Assembly: GCA_963556495.2 (NCBI GenBank)
Contig: OY747701.1
Coordinates: forward strand, 35,890,001-35,954,000
Length of the DNA: 64,000 nucleotides
Source: Valencia hispanica
Lineage: Eukaryota; Chordata; Actinopteri; Cyprinodontiformes; Valenciidae
Direction of reading: 5' to 3'
Notes under the pieces: model-generated
What the model was told of the DNA's origin: nothing
The model's database searches: none
Seen by the model: only the letters and a program-made list of their open reading frames with translations
Program-made: the position numbers and the translations under genes
In this document: positions 35,826-59,890 of the stretch, in pieces
Numbering within the stretch: the first letter of the stretch is position 1
Layout: every line of letters starts with the position of its first letter

Positions 35826-37255
35826 TATGGTGCTGTGCCTTGCAGAAGCATTCACATTCCCTTAAACTTTTTACATTTTTACATTTAGTCCAGCCTTGAG
35901 GTAACAAATGCATGGACTAGTTTCTCAGCATCACTCCTGGACAGGATGTTTCTAATTTTAGCAATATTCCAAATGTGAAAGAAGGAAATCCTAGAAACTT
36001 GTTTAATATGGGATTTGAATGTCATTTCTTGGTCAAAAATAATGCTGAGGTTCTTTACGTTATTACTGGAGGCCAATTTAACGCCATCCAGATGAAGTGA
36101 TTGATTAAGAAGTTTTTTTTTTAGAGCTTCTAGTCCAAAGATGGCAACTTCTGTCTTGTCAGAATTTAAGCGCAAAAAGTTTAGTCATCCATGTTTTTAT
36201 GTCTTCCAGACATGCCTGTAATCGACCTAACTGACTGGATTCATCAGGATTTATGGATAGATATAGTTGTGTATCATCAACATAGCTTTGGAGATTTATC
36301 CCATGCTGTCCAATGATTCTACCAATTGGAAGCATATATATAGTGAAAAGAATTGGTCCAAGCACAGAACCCTGTAGTACTCCACAGGTAACCCTTGAGT
36401 GTGAAGAAGATTTATAATTTACATGAACAGCCTGGAATCTGTCAGACAAATATGATTTAAACCAGCCAAGTCGAACGGTCTTTTTATACAGCATGTACTT
36501 TTTAAACAGGTGTAGATCATTATTTTCTCTCCAATTTAATTTTTAAAGTATGCAGCTCTGTATTAAACCAGGGAGTCAGCCTCCCATGGTTAATTACTTT
36601 CTTTTTTTTAGGGGGCTACATTATCTGATGCCAAACACCACCAACGAAACAAGGCTTGGTTGGTGGTAAACTGCAAACATAACCTAATATGAATTGATTT
36701 CAGCATTGGCTTTCTTCCATAGATACCAGATTTGTAACATGCACAACAAATAGTTCTTCTGAGTCCTGTAGGTTTTCCCTCCTGAACTTTGGAGCTCTGT
36801 AGCTCCTCCAGAATCATCTGCTGGTAGGTTTGCAGTTGTGCTATGTGAAAATTCAAAGCTTGGGAACACCTTCTCTCTGCTGTGTTCCTTGGTCTTCATC
36901 GTGATGTTCGTTCTGTCTTCACAAAACAGTTGCATTTTTTACTGAGATTAAATGATACACTTGGGGACTCTGTTTACTAATTAGGGGATTTCTGATGGTA
37001 ATTGGTTGCACTGGATTATATATTGGCTTATGAGATTAAAGGGCAGCTGGAAACAAACGCATCCAACACTTTTCAGATTGCGATTTGTGAAACATCTTGA
37101 AAACCACCATTCTTCTTCCACTTCAAAATTATGTGGCACATTGTGATTGTCTTTCACATAAAATTCTAATAAAACAATCTATAAATTGGGGTTGTAACAT
37201 GAAAAAGTTTGAAAACCATAAAGGGTAAGAGTACTTTTGCAAGGCTCTGTGGTAA
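35826..37255 (-). mobile_element. Tc1-like transposon (minus), interrupted by an L2-like fragment
   Basis: The right end (37200-37255), read inverted, has the Tc1 TIR GCCTTGCAAAAGTACTCTTA. Inverted 36890-36960 gives the start ATGAAGACCAAGGAACACAG. The left end at 35826-35885 carries GTGCCTTGCAGAAGCATTCA. The block 35886-36600 between them is LINE sequence. Confidence 0.7.
35886..36600 (-). mobile_element. L2-like reverse-transcriptase core fragment
   Basis: Minus-strand frames read WFKSYLSDRFQAVHVNY, VTCGVLQGSVLGPILFTIYM and QSYVDDTQLYLSI, then LNSDKTEVAIFG. This is RT palm with YVDD where this clade mostly has YADD. Both ends are truncated, and one frame change lies near 36165. Confidence 0.8.
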
Positions 37256-37474
37256 AGATTATTTGGTTTGGGAGTATAACGTTATAGTCAGATGATAAGA
37301 AAGCTTTGAAAACAGCTTACAGGATTACTGGTCTGTGGCTACTTCACCTACAAAATGTCTATACCATCCGCTGTAGAAGGAAAGCACATTGCATTATAAA
37401 GGATGCCAATAGACCTGCACATCATCTTTCTTCCTCTTCCTTCAGGGAAGGAATTACAATGTGTCAGTGCCTGG

Positions 37475-38066
37475 ATCTTAAAGGGGGGGTATTATGCTTC
37501 TTCCAGGCATATATTACCCTTCTCCAATAAACTCACTCCAATAAAATTGTCACCTTAAGTCTTTTAAAAGTCCGTCATATATCCAAATCCACCTTGAAAG
37601 AAATTTACTTCCGTTTTGGATGCCTCAATTTTCGCCTGTGCCTCACTGAGACCCTCCTACTCTTTCTGACACTCCCCTTCAGTTCGTCACATACCGTGCA
37701 TCATCGCACAATCCCACAAAAAACGCGCAGCTGCAGCTGGTGTGTTATAATTACTGCACCTGGGACTCAGCCGGAGTTGTGTGAGGTGGGGAGGGGAGGG
37801 GTAGGGGAGCTCTGCAGGGGTGGGGTTCTCGGCTGAGTACGTAAGGTCGGAGGAGGAGATGGGTGGAAAAGGTGGGGATAGGTGGGAGCAGGTGTTTCAG
37901 CAACTCAGAGAACAACCAGCAGAGACCGGCAGAGACTCAAAGATTACTCTAACATGAGTGAATGGGTCAGAGAAACACTTCAGGTTTGTTTTTAATGAGG
38001 GAAAGACAGGTTCTCAGGATATTAAGCTTCAGAAAGTCCATTTTGCATAATGCCCCTCCTTTAAGC
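37475..38066. mobile_element. MITE-like element with TTAA flanks
   Basis: TIRs AAAGGGGGGGTATTATGC and (inverted) AAAGGAGGGGCATTATGC, flanked by TTAA on both sides (as in piggyBac or Kolobok types). The right 290 bp are about 90% like the inverted copy at 32644-32930 by eye. Confidence 0.7.
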
Positions 38067-41002
38067 TTAAGCGACAGTTTTTTCACGACTACTTTAAACC
38101 ACCCAGTGAATGGGATGGTAAGGAAGGTACAAAAACAAAATAACTACAAAAAAGAGGCATCTTGGGTCACCAATGTTCTAGACAACCATCCGACCTTGTC
38201 TACATGACCACTAGTTGTTAGAAATCATACTAGGAAAAACAACATTTTCTGTCCTACCATTACAAATGTAAACATGTTGACTTTCCTAAAAAATACTGGG
38301 TTGTGAATTGGAACCATGTTTCCGACAGATGAGAGTCAAATTGAGAATTTAGAAATGAAAACTGCATGAATGTTTCACCTGAAACAAAGGATGTTTTGTG
38401 GAAAACCACCTAATATCCATGGTTAAGTAAAATGGAGTATTTGTGATGCAGTGGGACTGTTTCTCTTGAAGCTTGGTGGACTTCATGACATCATGGACTC
38501 TTTGAAATACCAGGACAGTTTTTCCACCGCTCTATCCGTCTCTGCCAATCAACTAAAAATGGTTCGACATTGGATCTTTTGATGATCCAAAACAGTAATT
38601 TTTACACCTCTCAACTGGAGGAGCCATTGAGCAATGCACTTATCCAGAGTAACAATAAGCAACTACCTAACACCATTTAAAAAATCCTAATTATTAATTA
38701 AATATACATGAGATATTACTGGGTCTTCAGCAAAACTTTAAACTCACCTCTATAATTACATAATTGACATCTTTGACGCTTTATGTCAAATTAGTGATCT
38801 TTGCAAACACTAAGTTATGAGAAATTATATGAGTTTTCTACTCCATGTGGACCTAATGATGATTCTGATGTGAAGAGGCCATTTGACTTTAATTATAACT
38901 AATTATACTAAAGGAGGGCAGAATGTGCCTGCTTAATTTGCAGGAAACAGCATGTAAAGAGTTAGGCAGAGTTATGACTTCCTTCTTCTTTCTGCCATAC
39001 AGCACAGCTTTGTTCATAGCACAGACAAAAATCCCTCCAGCTGCAATGAATACAACAAAATCACACAATTATAATTAACCTTCATACTGTTAACTTTCCT
39101 AGTGAAGTCTTTGGGATCATCAAGATTGATGCAAATGATGGACAGCATTAACAGAATAGTTATTATAATATAAGCTAATGAGGATAAGTGATATTCATAA
39201 AGTAGATTTTATGCCCCGTAACCTTGCATAGGATAGACAGATGATGGATTGATTGATGGATGGATGGTTGGATGGATGGATTTTATGCTACTCTTAAGAC
39301 ATCTTTATTATTAGGATGAATTACCTCTATAAAGACCCTTTTTCTTAGAAAGGGATTTTATATTAAAAAAATCTGTGATGCTTTAGGCGTATTTTGGACA
39401 TAATGCATGTGAATATTCACTATGCTTCTATCTCTTTTGTGTCAATTTTAATAGCTTTTATGCCAATTAATTCTTTTCAGTGGTTGACTCACCAACAAGT
39501 GAAGCAGTTGGCAGTTAACTCTGTTAATATGTATTCTCATTTTCTGTTTAAAGCTTTAATATGATGTCCTCATGATTACTGTTTCTAGGAAAGCTCAAAT
39601 TGATTCCAGCTATAGGCCTTTTCTCTGAAAAATCCCTGAATAATGTCGTTCAACACTCTCCAAAGTGCCATCGGCTTTTGGTGAAGATGTTCACACATTC
39701 AAATGATGCATAAAGTTCCCTAGGCAGTGTTCAAGTTTACAAGACAGTCATTGTTGTATACAGGTGGTTGTTACGATCAAAGAAAACAAGATAAAATACT
39801 TTACTGGGATCAGACAGTTTAGTAATGGTCTTGTGGTCCAAGTGTCCATTTTGAGGGGCAAATTTATCCAAAGTTTTCCCTGCTGATGGGAGTGGTCTCT
39901 CAATAGATCACTACATCAACTGAAAATGGATTACCGATTTCTGCATTCTTACAGCTAAAAAAGCACAGTTTGTATGAATACATACTTAATTTTAACATGG
40001 ATGTGCATCTCAGGATCAAGATTTTCTATCTATGTTTTAGTTAATAGTATTTCAGGTTTGTGTCCTTGTTGACTGTAGAGTTGTTGTTCTTGTTTTTTTT
40101 TGTCTGCTTATTCTTTTTCTTCCTATTATTATTATAAGTAGTTGTAATATTGTTATGACTAAAATACTAGGGCTGTTATTAAAAATACACATTTCTCTAT
40201 TTCTTCTTCCAAATTTTTGTTTAACTTAAATCTAACATACAGTGAGGAACATGAGTATTTGAACACCCTGCAATTTTACAAGTTCTCCCACTTAGAAATT
40301 ATGGAGGGGTCTGAATTTCACATTGCAGACAGCATTTTTTTAAATTCAGGAAATCACATTGTCTGATTTTTAAAGAGTTTATTAGTATTTTATTGCAGCC
40401 CATATGTATTTGAACACCTGAGAAAATCAGTGTTAATATGTGGCACAGAAGCCTTTGTTTGCAATTACAGAGGTCAAATGTTTCCTGTAGTTCTTGACCA
40501 GGTTTGCACACATTGCAACAGGGATTTTGGCCCACTCCTCCACACAGATCTTCTCGAGACCTGACGCTGAGCAACACGGAGTTTCAGCTCCCTCCAAAAA
40601 TTTTCTATTGGATTTAGGTCTGGAGACTGGCTAGGCCACTCCAGAACCTTGATATGCTTCTTACGGAGCCACTGCTTGGTTAGCCTGGCTGTGTGCTTCG
40701 AGCCATTGTCATGTTGGAAGACCCAGTCATGACCCATCTTCAATGCTCTGACTGAGGGAAGGAGGTTGTTGCTCAAAATCTCACAATACATTGCCCCAGT
40801 TATCATCTCCTTCATACAGTTCATTCATCCTTTCCCATTCGCAGAAAAGCATCCCAAAGCATGATGCTTCCACCCCCATGCTTCACATTAGGCATGGTGT
40901 TCTTGGGATTCAACTCATCCTTCTCTTTCCTCCAAACACAGCGAGTGAAGTGTAGAACAAAAAGTTCTATTTTGGTCTCATCTTGACCACATGACTTTCT
41001 CC

Positions 41003-42007
41003 TAGTGATGTTACGATGTGTGCCGAGGCTACAAAGCATGTGTCGAGCAGTGGAGGGGGCGTTTCCACAAAGCGCGTATCAAGGCCTGCTTCATTTAGGG
41101 GAAGGGCCGAAAACGATGACGTCTGAAGCCCCGCTGCCCGGCTGTACCACGTGACTGCTTCGGGAAGTGGTTCAGAGTTTGCTGAGTGGTTTCACAGCAG
41201 TATAAATCCCCTCAGGCTCCATTCAAAATGTGGGTTTGTGTAGGAGAGTTGCAGTCAGTTTGGAGTTTGGATAGGAGAGTTTGGTTAGAATTTATATAGT
41301 TTGGAGAGTATAGAGACAGATAGTTTGAAGATTTAAGAGAGTGAGGAGAGAGAGATAAGTGAGAGGATGGAGCCATTTAGGAAGAGGAGGATTTCCCCAG
41401 TGTGGGAGCCAAATATTAGCATGCTGGAAACCCCCATGGAGTATTAGGAATAGCAAAAATTGGGTATTTATATAGTCTAACACTTGTGTTTTTGTGTACG
41501 CCGGCATGTTCTGTGCCTTGTGAAAGAAATTATTCACATTTTTAATATTTTATGTAGAGAATTATTTTTTTGGAACTCATAGTCATCCCCAAGATCCATA
41601 GCAGACTTACAAATTTAATGCATCACACATTAAGTGGCTAAGAGCTACAGCTGCCTGTGATTATGTACCTGGCCAGTAGGGGGGTTTGTGTTCACATGAA
41701 GCCCCGTGAGCAGAACCCTTTCTTGAACCAATTGGCTCAAGTGGTTCAATGCCTCACGGGGCTTCACCATCAATTAAATGCCCAAACAACCCAACAAGAC
41801 TTTAGTTTATCTGTTACACGTGTGCCCTGTGATGAACCGGAAACCTATCCAAGTTGTACCCTGCTCTGTTTTCGAAGAAATTAAATATTTTACTAAGAAA
41901 TAATCTCCAGTAATGTGAAACAGTTTTTTTATTTAAAAGTAACGTCCATAAAACATGCAAAACCCCTTATTCATCCCTTTCACTGTCCGGATCATTCAGA
42001 AGAACTA
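41003..42007 (+). mobile_element. about 1-kb hAT element, internally deleted
   Basis: It starts TAGTGATGTTACG and ends (inverted) TAGTTCTTCTGAATGATCCG, diverged forms of the fish hAT end TAGTGATGGGTCGTTC. The 8-bp target duplication CTTTCTCC is exact (40995-41002 and 42008-42015). Inside, a short frame at about 41367 (MEPFRKRRISPVWEPNISML) looks like the beginning of a BED-finger transposase and stops after about 26 codons. Confidence 0.8.
41697..41766. repeat. two-tier inverted repeat inside the hAT element
   Basis: Outer arms TGAAGCCCCGTGAG (41697-41710) and CTCACGGGGCTTCA (41753-41766) enclose inner arms TTGAACCA (41723-41730) and TGGTTCAA (41742-41749). A related TGAAGCCCCG lies near the other end at about 41128. 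Confidence 0.85.
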
Positions 42008-42759
42008 CTTTCTCCCGTGCCTGGATCATCCAGATGGTCATTGGCAAACTTCAGACAGGTCTGAACATGTGATGACGCATGTGCAGCAATAAAATACAAA
42101 TCAATTCTTTAAAAATTAGACAATGTGATTTCCTGAATTTGAAATCAAATGCTATCACACGTAGGTGGAAATGCATCTACATTTTGAATGTCAGACCCCT
42201 CCATAATTTCTAAGTGGGAGAACTTAGAAATCACAGGGTGTTCAAATCCTCCCTGTACAATTAAAATCGATCTTTTGTGTGAGTTTATTTTATTTATCAT
42301 TTTTGCAGATGTAGGATGAATTCCCCCAATGAGAGACAAATCGGGGATTATTCTATTCTAACAAAAAATAAATACTCAGGGGTTCGATCTTGACCTTAAA
42401 CTCAATTTCAAACTAAATGAAGCAGGCATTTTTGGCTAACTTTGTAGTGAGGAAATCACTCGGAAGTTTTCAACTTTTTTGTTGGAAGGCTCGACGGCTG
42501 AGATTATTAAACATTTCAAAAATAAAAGTCTAAAACACTGCTTTGTTATTAGGTATTTTGTTAAAATAAAAGCAAACCCCTGGTACATGAATAAAAATAA
42601 TTTCTAATTTTAGCTTAATATTAATTTTTTCTTTGTGAACTCACATTAAACGTGCACAGATGCTCAATGAAGGGTTTTATTTTGAAGGAAATAAACCAGA
42701 AGCAGCTGTTGTGACAACGTTGACGCCACACCGCTTTATGCCGTGAAATCATAGCTTGA

Positions 42760-42879
42760 GATGTTGCCGATGATAGGAGCAAAACACTCGGACAGCTGCC
42801 CATGTTAACAATATTGGTCGCTACAAAAACCCGCTTCAACAGGTGCTTGTTGTCTGATGATAACACGGTGAAGAACGGG
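42760..42879 (+). other. candidate non-coding first exon of def8
   Basis: The first coding exon of def8 begins just 14 bp before its ATG, at an acceptor (44494/44495), so a non-coding exon must lie upstream. Around 42760-42879 the DNA is less repetitive and ends in AACGGG|GTAAGC, a good donor 1.6 kb upstream of that acceptor. Only the donor is visible; the start site is not, and the left edge given is arbitrary. Confidence 0.3.
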
Positions 42880-44508
42880 GTAAGCTCCCTCATTAAGTGT
42901 GTTAGCATTAGCAAAACAACCTCAAATCCACAGAAGAAAAGATTGCTTTTGAAGCTGGTTAGCTCGTTAGCGTTAGCCAGGGTGGTGTTTATTTGCTCCT
43001 TCATGTTGGCATCATGGCTGAAACCTGTTGTGTTCCATATTCGGGGTAATTTTAGTCCGGAAGACCAGTCAACAGGAGTGCTGACTGGTTATAATGAGGC
43101 GATGACGCTTCTGCAAGCTTTTAACTATCTGCAGCCTTTAATTGGCTGAACTCAGACCTTCCTCTTTCAGTATGAAAACAGATGAATAGAAAACATATTG
43201 TTCTTTGTATGACAAGAATCGTTATTGCCATTCATTTTAAGCAGCTCAAAGCAATAAATTGAGCCTGCATCTGTCGTTCCTTCTTTGATTGAGCTCGTAT
43301 TAATATTCTAACACTTTGTGTTAGGAGACAGGGGTATACTACCTAAGGTTAAACAAAGAGCCCGGTTTTTAAAGCTACCACCCAGACTGTTCTGTAATCC
43401 CAACCATTCTCACTACCATGGACAATTCTTTACTTGTTTTACTACTTTGGAGATTTTGTGTAATTTCTCATTTAATCAAAATAGGATGCACCCTTCCATG
43501 CATCTGATGACATCACATAAGGCGCCTGTTCAGAGTCCTTTTGGCTACTCTATTTGCATGCATCATTTTAATCAAAATACTGCTTTAAATGTTTCAACTT
43601 ATGGTTAATAAGATGTTTAAGCCAAATTTGAGAACACCAGATGTCTTTTTTGGAAAATTTAGCAACGATAAATCATGCGGGAAGAATCTGTGATGAGGAC
43701 TGTTGCCAATATTTTATTATCAAAGATTTTCAGCGATCAGTTCGAGCCCAGCTTCATGCCGTCTAACCAACTCATTCCATTAAGATGATTTTCAGGTCTG
43801 AATACTTACTGCAAACTGCTGCATCATCCGCTGCCTCAGTTAAAAATGAACACCATGCAGACATAGTTGGACAATGGAGGTAATTGAGTTCAGAGTCTGT
43901 TTTAAAATTGTGAAGCTGGAACCCTGTATAGCTTGAATACTTCTGACCTCAGTGCATAAACCTTTCAAAATATGCTTGTCTGCCATAGTGTTTATTGATA
44001 TCAGTTGATCAGATCAATTCTTGCGTCTCTTGTGATGTAATCCACCCCAATACACACCAAGCAAAATTTGCTGTTTTGTTTTTGTGTGCACTTTTTAAAA
44101 ACCTTACATTTTGTGACATCCTTCAGCTTAAAGTCATACTTTTTTACGTAGCCGTGTTTTCACTGTCAGTGTACATCCGTTAGTGAGTAGAGAATACACC
44201 ACTGGATAATATGTTTAAAGTAAATTTACATTGACTTTGACAGACATAAACTACTGTGCACTTTTTAAAACCTTACGTTTTGTGACCTTGTTTATACTTT
44301 ATGTTGCTCTTTGGACTTAGACTTTAAAGAGTTGTGCAGTTCATGGGATCTGATGGGAATCCGTTTTCCAATGTGCCTTTAACAATTGGAGACATTAGCT
44401 AGTTAGCTTTCACTACAAACTAGCTCTAAAACTAGAACAAGACATTTGAATTTCACTGCCTGTGTTTACATTGATGACTTTTGCCCCCCCTCAGATGTAG
44501 CCAATAAA

Positions 44509-56093
<11,585 letters not shown>

Positions 56094-57385
56094 CTCCAGG
56101 AAGAAACACCCAATGTTTTTACTACATGTTGGTTTCTCTCAGTCAGGCCTATCAGGTCAGACTAGCTTCTGCTTTTGGTCTTAATTTTGGTTTGTTTATC
56201 GTCTTTTCTCTTTGTTGCACTACAATGTAAAACAGGGAACTAAAACATTGAAAACCCGGTGAACTGAACACTTTTGTGTGTCTGCGGTGATCCTGTGTTC
56301 CTGTTGGGATGTTTGTGATCATTGCTGCTTGTATGAGTTTACATTTCAGGTCCTTTTAAAATAATTTCTTAATATCAGTCGAGGATGTTGCCAGAAGGAA
56401 CTGTTTATTGCACTTCTTGCAGTTCAACTCATATCATTTATTAAAAAGGTTTTTATGTATTAAGTTGAAATTCCCTGCTTTCATTTACAAAATGGCAAAA
56501 TACTAACCATTATAAATATTATAATGTATTATAATAATAATAGTTATAATATTAATACTACTCATCTTGTTTTGTGATTTTCATATAAAACTTAAACAAT
56601 GTGCTCTCTTTCGATTAGTGTGTCAAATGGCAATACCTAACAGAAAAATACAGTTTTCAATTCTGTTCTAATTCTGCAGGTTCTTTCATAATTTTCTTTT
56701 TCTTTTTTCTTTTTTTTTACAATTCAAACCCTTTTTAATCAGTTTTAAAAGTTTATTAAGTCTTTATATAAACATAACTATATTTACTGGGCAAACTGCA
56801 ATGTTTATTTTCATCATTTTCATTTATTTCCATATTTTTCTGACTTTCTATCAGTCAGTAGAAGAAAATACTGTAAAGCTTCTCGTTTGATTAGGTAAAA
56901 ATTATTGATTACAACCATACCCTGAATCCATACTAACAGATTAACCAAAGCATGCCTCTGCAGTACAGTTTAGACTCAAGGAGTTAATTGTGCTTTATTA
57001 TTTAAAGCTGTGAACTCATTTGTACATTCAGGATGTTTCATGGAGCTCAGTTCAGTGTAGCTAATGGTTTTGGAGACACCTGAACATCATGTTTCTTGGA
57101 TGAATTTCACCTTACAGCTGCTATCCAAACAATATCATTGTGTTGATGGTTTCAGTCTTATGCTATTGAGAACAAGTTTTGTGTAGACATGACTATTTTA
57201 GGTGGCAATTTTGTTAGTGATAATTTGGACATAAAGTATTTGTTTTAAAATATCAATGTTTTCGCTGTTATTTTTCAGCAGCATGAAGTAGTGTAAATAT
57301 GTTTTGTTTTGTTTTTTTAATTAATGGCCATACGTGGTGTTGGTGAAAGCAATGCCCTGTTGTAAAACATTTGATCAGTGCATGA

Positions 57386-57395
57386 AATAAATAAA
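57386..57395 (+). terminator. def8 poly(A) signals
   Basis: Two overlapping AATAAA hexamers lie about 1.3 kb after the def8 stop, followed by a GT-rich stretch near 57412-57480. This would give a roughly 1.3-kb AT-rich 3' UTR. The DNA between the stop and this point holds no recognisable repeat or ORF, which fits a UTR. Confidence 0.55.
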
Positions 57396-57981
57396 CTTCC
57401 TGGCTGATGTCTTGAGATGTTGCTTCAATATTTCACCAGAATGTTTCTTCCTGATGATGTCATCTACTTTGTGTAATGTACCAGTTCCTTTTGCAGCAAA
57501 ACACCCACAACATGATGTCGAACGCTTGATCAGACTTTATTTATTTGGAACACCTTTCGTACAATCAAATGCTACATTGTGTTTTTACAGAAGTTAAAAC
57601 AAGAAATGGCATATAAACGATGATCAGCAAGCACACACAAACGACTGCTGAACTGAATAATTTAACAACCAGAATAAATTGTAGAACAATTTGACAAATA
57701 AGGATAAAACAATTAGAATTAGAATATGTTTGTATAGGGATACGTCCCCAGCTGTTCTAAAGATGAGGGCTATATTAAATGAATGATGTCTCAGTTTTGA
57801 GATTCCATCTCCCGTGGATGTTTTTTTCACTATTTTTTTCCATTTGCCTATTACAGCTAAAGCCTGAGTTTGCAGAAAGGCTACAAGAGATCAAAATAAT
57901 CACATTGTACAAAAGTACTGCATCAGTCAGGAAAAGACTGCATGCTACAGTCCACAACATTATTTACACATGGTGTATATA

Positions 57982-59405
57982 CACACACAGTGGGGCAAAA
58001 AAGTATTTGGCAGACAGCGATTGTGCAAAAGTTGTAACACTTAAAAAGATGAGAGGTCTGTACTCTTCATCATAGTTAGACTGCAACTGTGAGAGAAGGA
58101 ATGTAAACAAAAATCCAAGAAAAAAAAGTATGATTTTTAAAGAATTTGTGTGTTGCAGAAAATAAATATTTAGCACCTACAATCAAGCAAGAATTCTGCC
58201 CCTTACAGATCTGTTACTTCTTTAAGATGCTCTTCTATCCTCCACTCGTTACCTGATTGAACTTATCTGTAATGGCACCTTATCTGTAATGGCACCTGAT
58301 TGAACTTATCTGTAATGGCACCTTATCTGTAATGGCACCTGATTGAACTTATCTGTATAAAAGACACCTGTCTACACCTTCAAACAGTCAGACTCCAACC
58401 TCCACCATGGCCACGACCAGAGCGCTGTCTAAGGACACCAGGGACAAGATTGTAGATCTGCACAAGACTGGGATGAGCCAATCTACAACAGGCAAGCAGC
58501 TTGGTGAGAAGAGATTAACTGTTGGAGCAATTATTAGAAAATGGAATACAAGATCACTAACAATCTCCCTCGATCTGGGGCTCCATACAAGATCTCACCT
58601 CGAGGATTGGGAGAACGTCATCTGGTCAGATGAGACCAAAATAAAACTCTTTGGTATAATTGTCACTCGCCGTGTTTGGAGGGGGAAGAATGCGGAGTTG
58701 CATCCCAAGAGCAGTACAGCCACTGTGAAGCACGGGGGTGGAAACATTATGCTTTGTGGCTACTTTTCTGCAAAGGACAGGACAACTGATCCATATTAAG
58801 GAAAGGATGAATTGGGCCATGTATCGTGAGATTTGGGGCAAAAACCACCTTACATTATTGAGAGCATTGAAGATGAAACGTGGCTGGATCTTCCAGCATA
58901 ACATTGATCCCAAACACACCGCCTGGGCAATGAAGGAGTGATTACATATAAAGCATTTCAAGGATCTGGAGTGGCCTAGCCAGTATCCAGACCTCAATCC
59001 AATAGAGAATCTGTGGAGGGAGTTGAAAGTCTATGTTGCCTAGCGACAGCCCCAAAAAATCACATCTTTAGAGAAGATCTGCATGGAAGAATGGGCCAAA
59101 ATACCAGCTACAACATGTGCAAACCTGGTGAAGACCTGCAAGAAATATTTGCCAACCAAGGTTACTACACAAAAAATTTAAATTAACTTTTGTTATTGGC
59201 CAAATAATTATTTTCTGCACCATAGTACATGTAAATTCTTTAAAAATCATACAAAGTCATTTCCTGGAGAAAAGAAAAATCACATTCTGTCTCTTACAGT
59301 TGAAGTGTACCTATGATGAAAATTACAGACCTCTCATCTTTTCAAGTGGGACAACTTGCACAGTCTGTGGCTGCCAAATACTTTTTTGCCCCACTGTGTG
59401 TGTGT
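57982..59405 (+). mobile_element. Tc1-like transposon with long TIRs, transposase broken
   Basis: TIRs of about 115 bp: CAGTGGGGCAAAAAAGTATT at the left and its near-exact inverse at 59380-59393. The frame at 58407 reads the N-terminal helix-turn-helix (MATTRALSKDTRDKIVDLHK) and then skips to [30 protein letters not shown] and a stop. A second frame continues with [11 protein letters not shown], and after further stops [18 protein letters not shown]. About 43-bp units containing TTATCTGTAATGGCACC are tandemly duplicated before the ATG (58250-58353). Dead by at least one internal deletion and stops. Confidence 0.9.
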
Positions 59406-59416
59406 GTGTATATGTA

Positions 59417-59493
<77 letters not shown>
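59395..59493. repeat. (TG)n-(TA)n microsatellite abutting the Tc1 right end
   Basis: TG repeats (59395-59430) pass into about 32 TA units (59429-59493). A short TA/CA run also lies at the left end of the Tc1 copy (57977-57988). Confidence 0.9.
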
Positions 59494-59496
<3 letters not shown>

Positions 59497-59499
59497 GGA

Positions 59500-59890
59500 G
59501 GACATGAATTAGCGGAAGGGTTGGCAGAAATGTTTTCTTTGAAACAAAACATCCAGGCCTGACTAAAACTTTCCAAAACTTGGTGGCAGAATGTGTTATG
59601 GTCTCAGAAACAACACTGCACATCACCAAAAGAGCACTATACCCACAATAAAACATAGTGGTGGCAGGATCATGTTCTGGGTTCACTATTTGTTTAGCTT
59701 TAGTTGTGCCAAGAAATCGTTTTGTGGGAGGAAAAGTTTTGTAATGGGTTCGTCAGTCTACAGAGCTGAATCCTCAGGGCTCACATTGAGAGGGCTGTGA
59801 ATGAAAGCTGATAAACATGGAGACGTTTTGCAAAGTGGAGTGGACAAATATTACCAACTAAAGAGCCAGAATGCTGATAGAAACCTTATT
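59500..59890 (+). mobile_element. small Tc1-like remnant
   Basis: ATAGTGGTGGCAGGATCATG and CACAATAAAACATAGTGG resemble the Tc1 HGGG block; the rest is strongly decayed. It lies 0.6 kb upstream of afg3l1. Confidence 0.5.

Larger units (their letters stand above)
40240..42255 (-). mobile_element. Tc1-like transposon (minus), interrupted by a hAT element
   Basis: TIRs start CAGTGAGGAACATGAGTATT at the left and (inverted) CAGGGAGGATTTGAACACCC at the right, with TA on both sides. Minus-strand frames keep the transposase C-terminal half: [31 protein letters not shown] and [18 protein letters not shown]. The N-terminal DNA-binding half is deleted and the middle is split by the hAT at 41003-42007. 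Confidence 0.85.

Noticed and set aside
42802..43149. 115-codon frame starting near the candidate def8 leader exon
   Set aside because: No family motif, and it overlaps a donor-like GTAAGC and repeated GTTAGC words. More likely UTR or promoter DNA of def8.
58250..58353. CRISPR-like direct repeats
   Set aside because: Only two to three tandem copies of a roughly 43-bp unit inside a Tc1 copy, with no spacers, in an animal genome.
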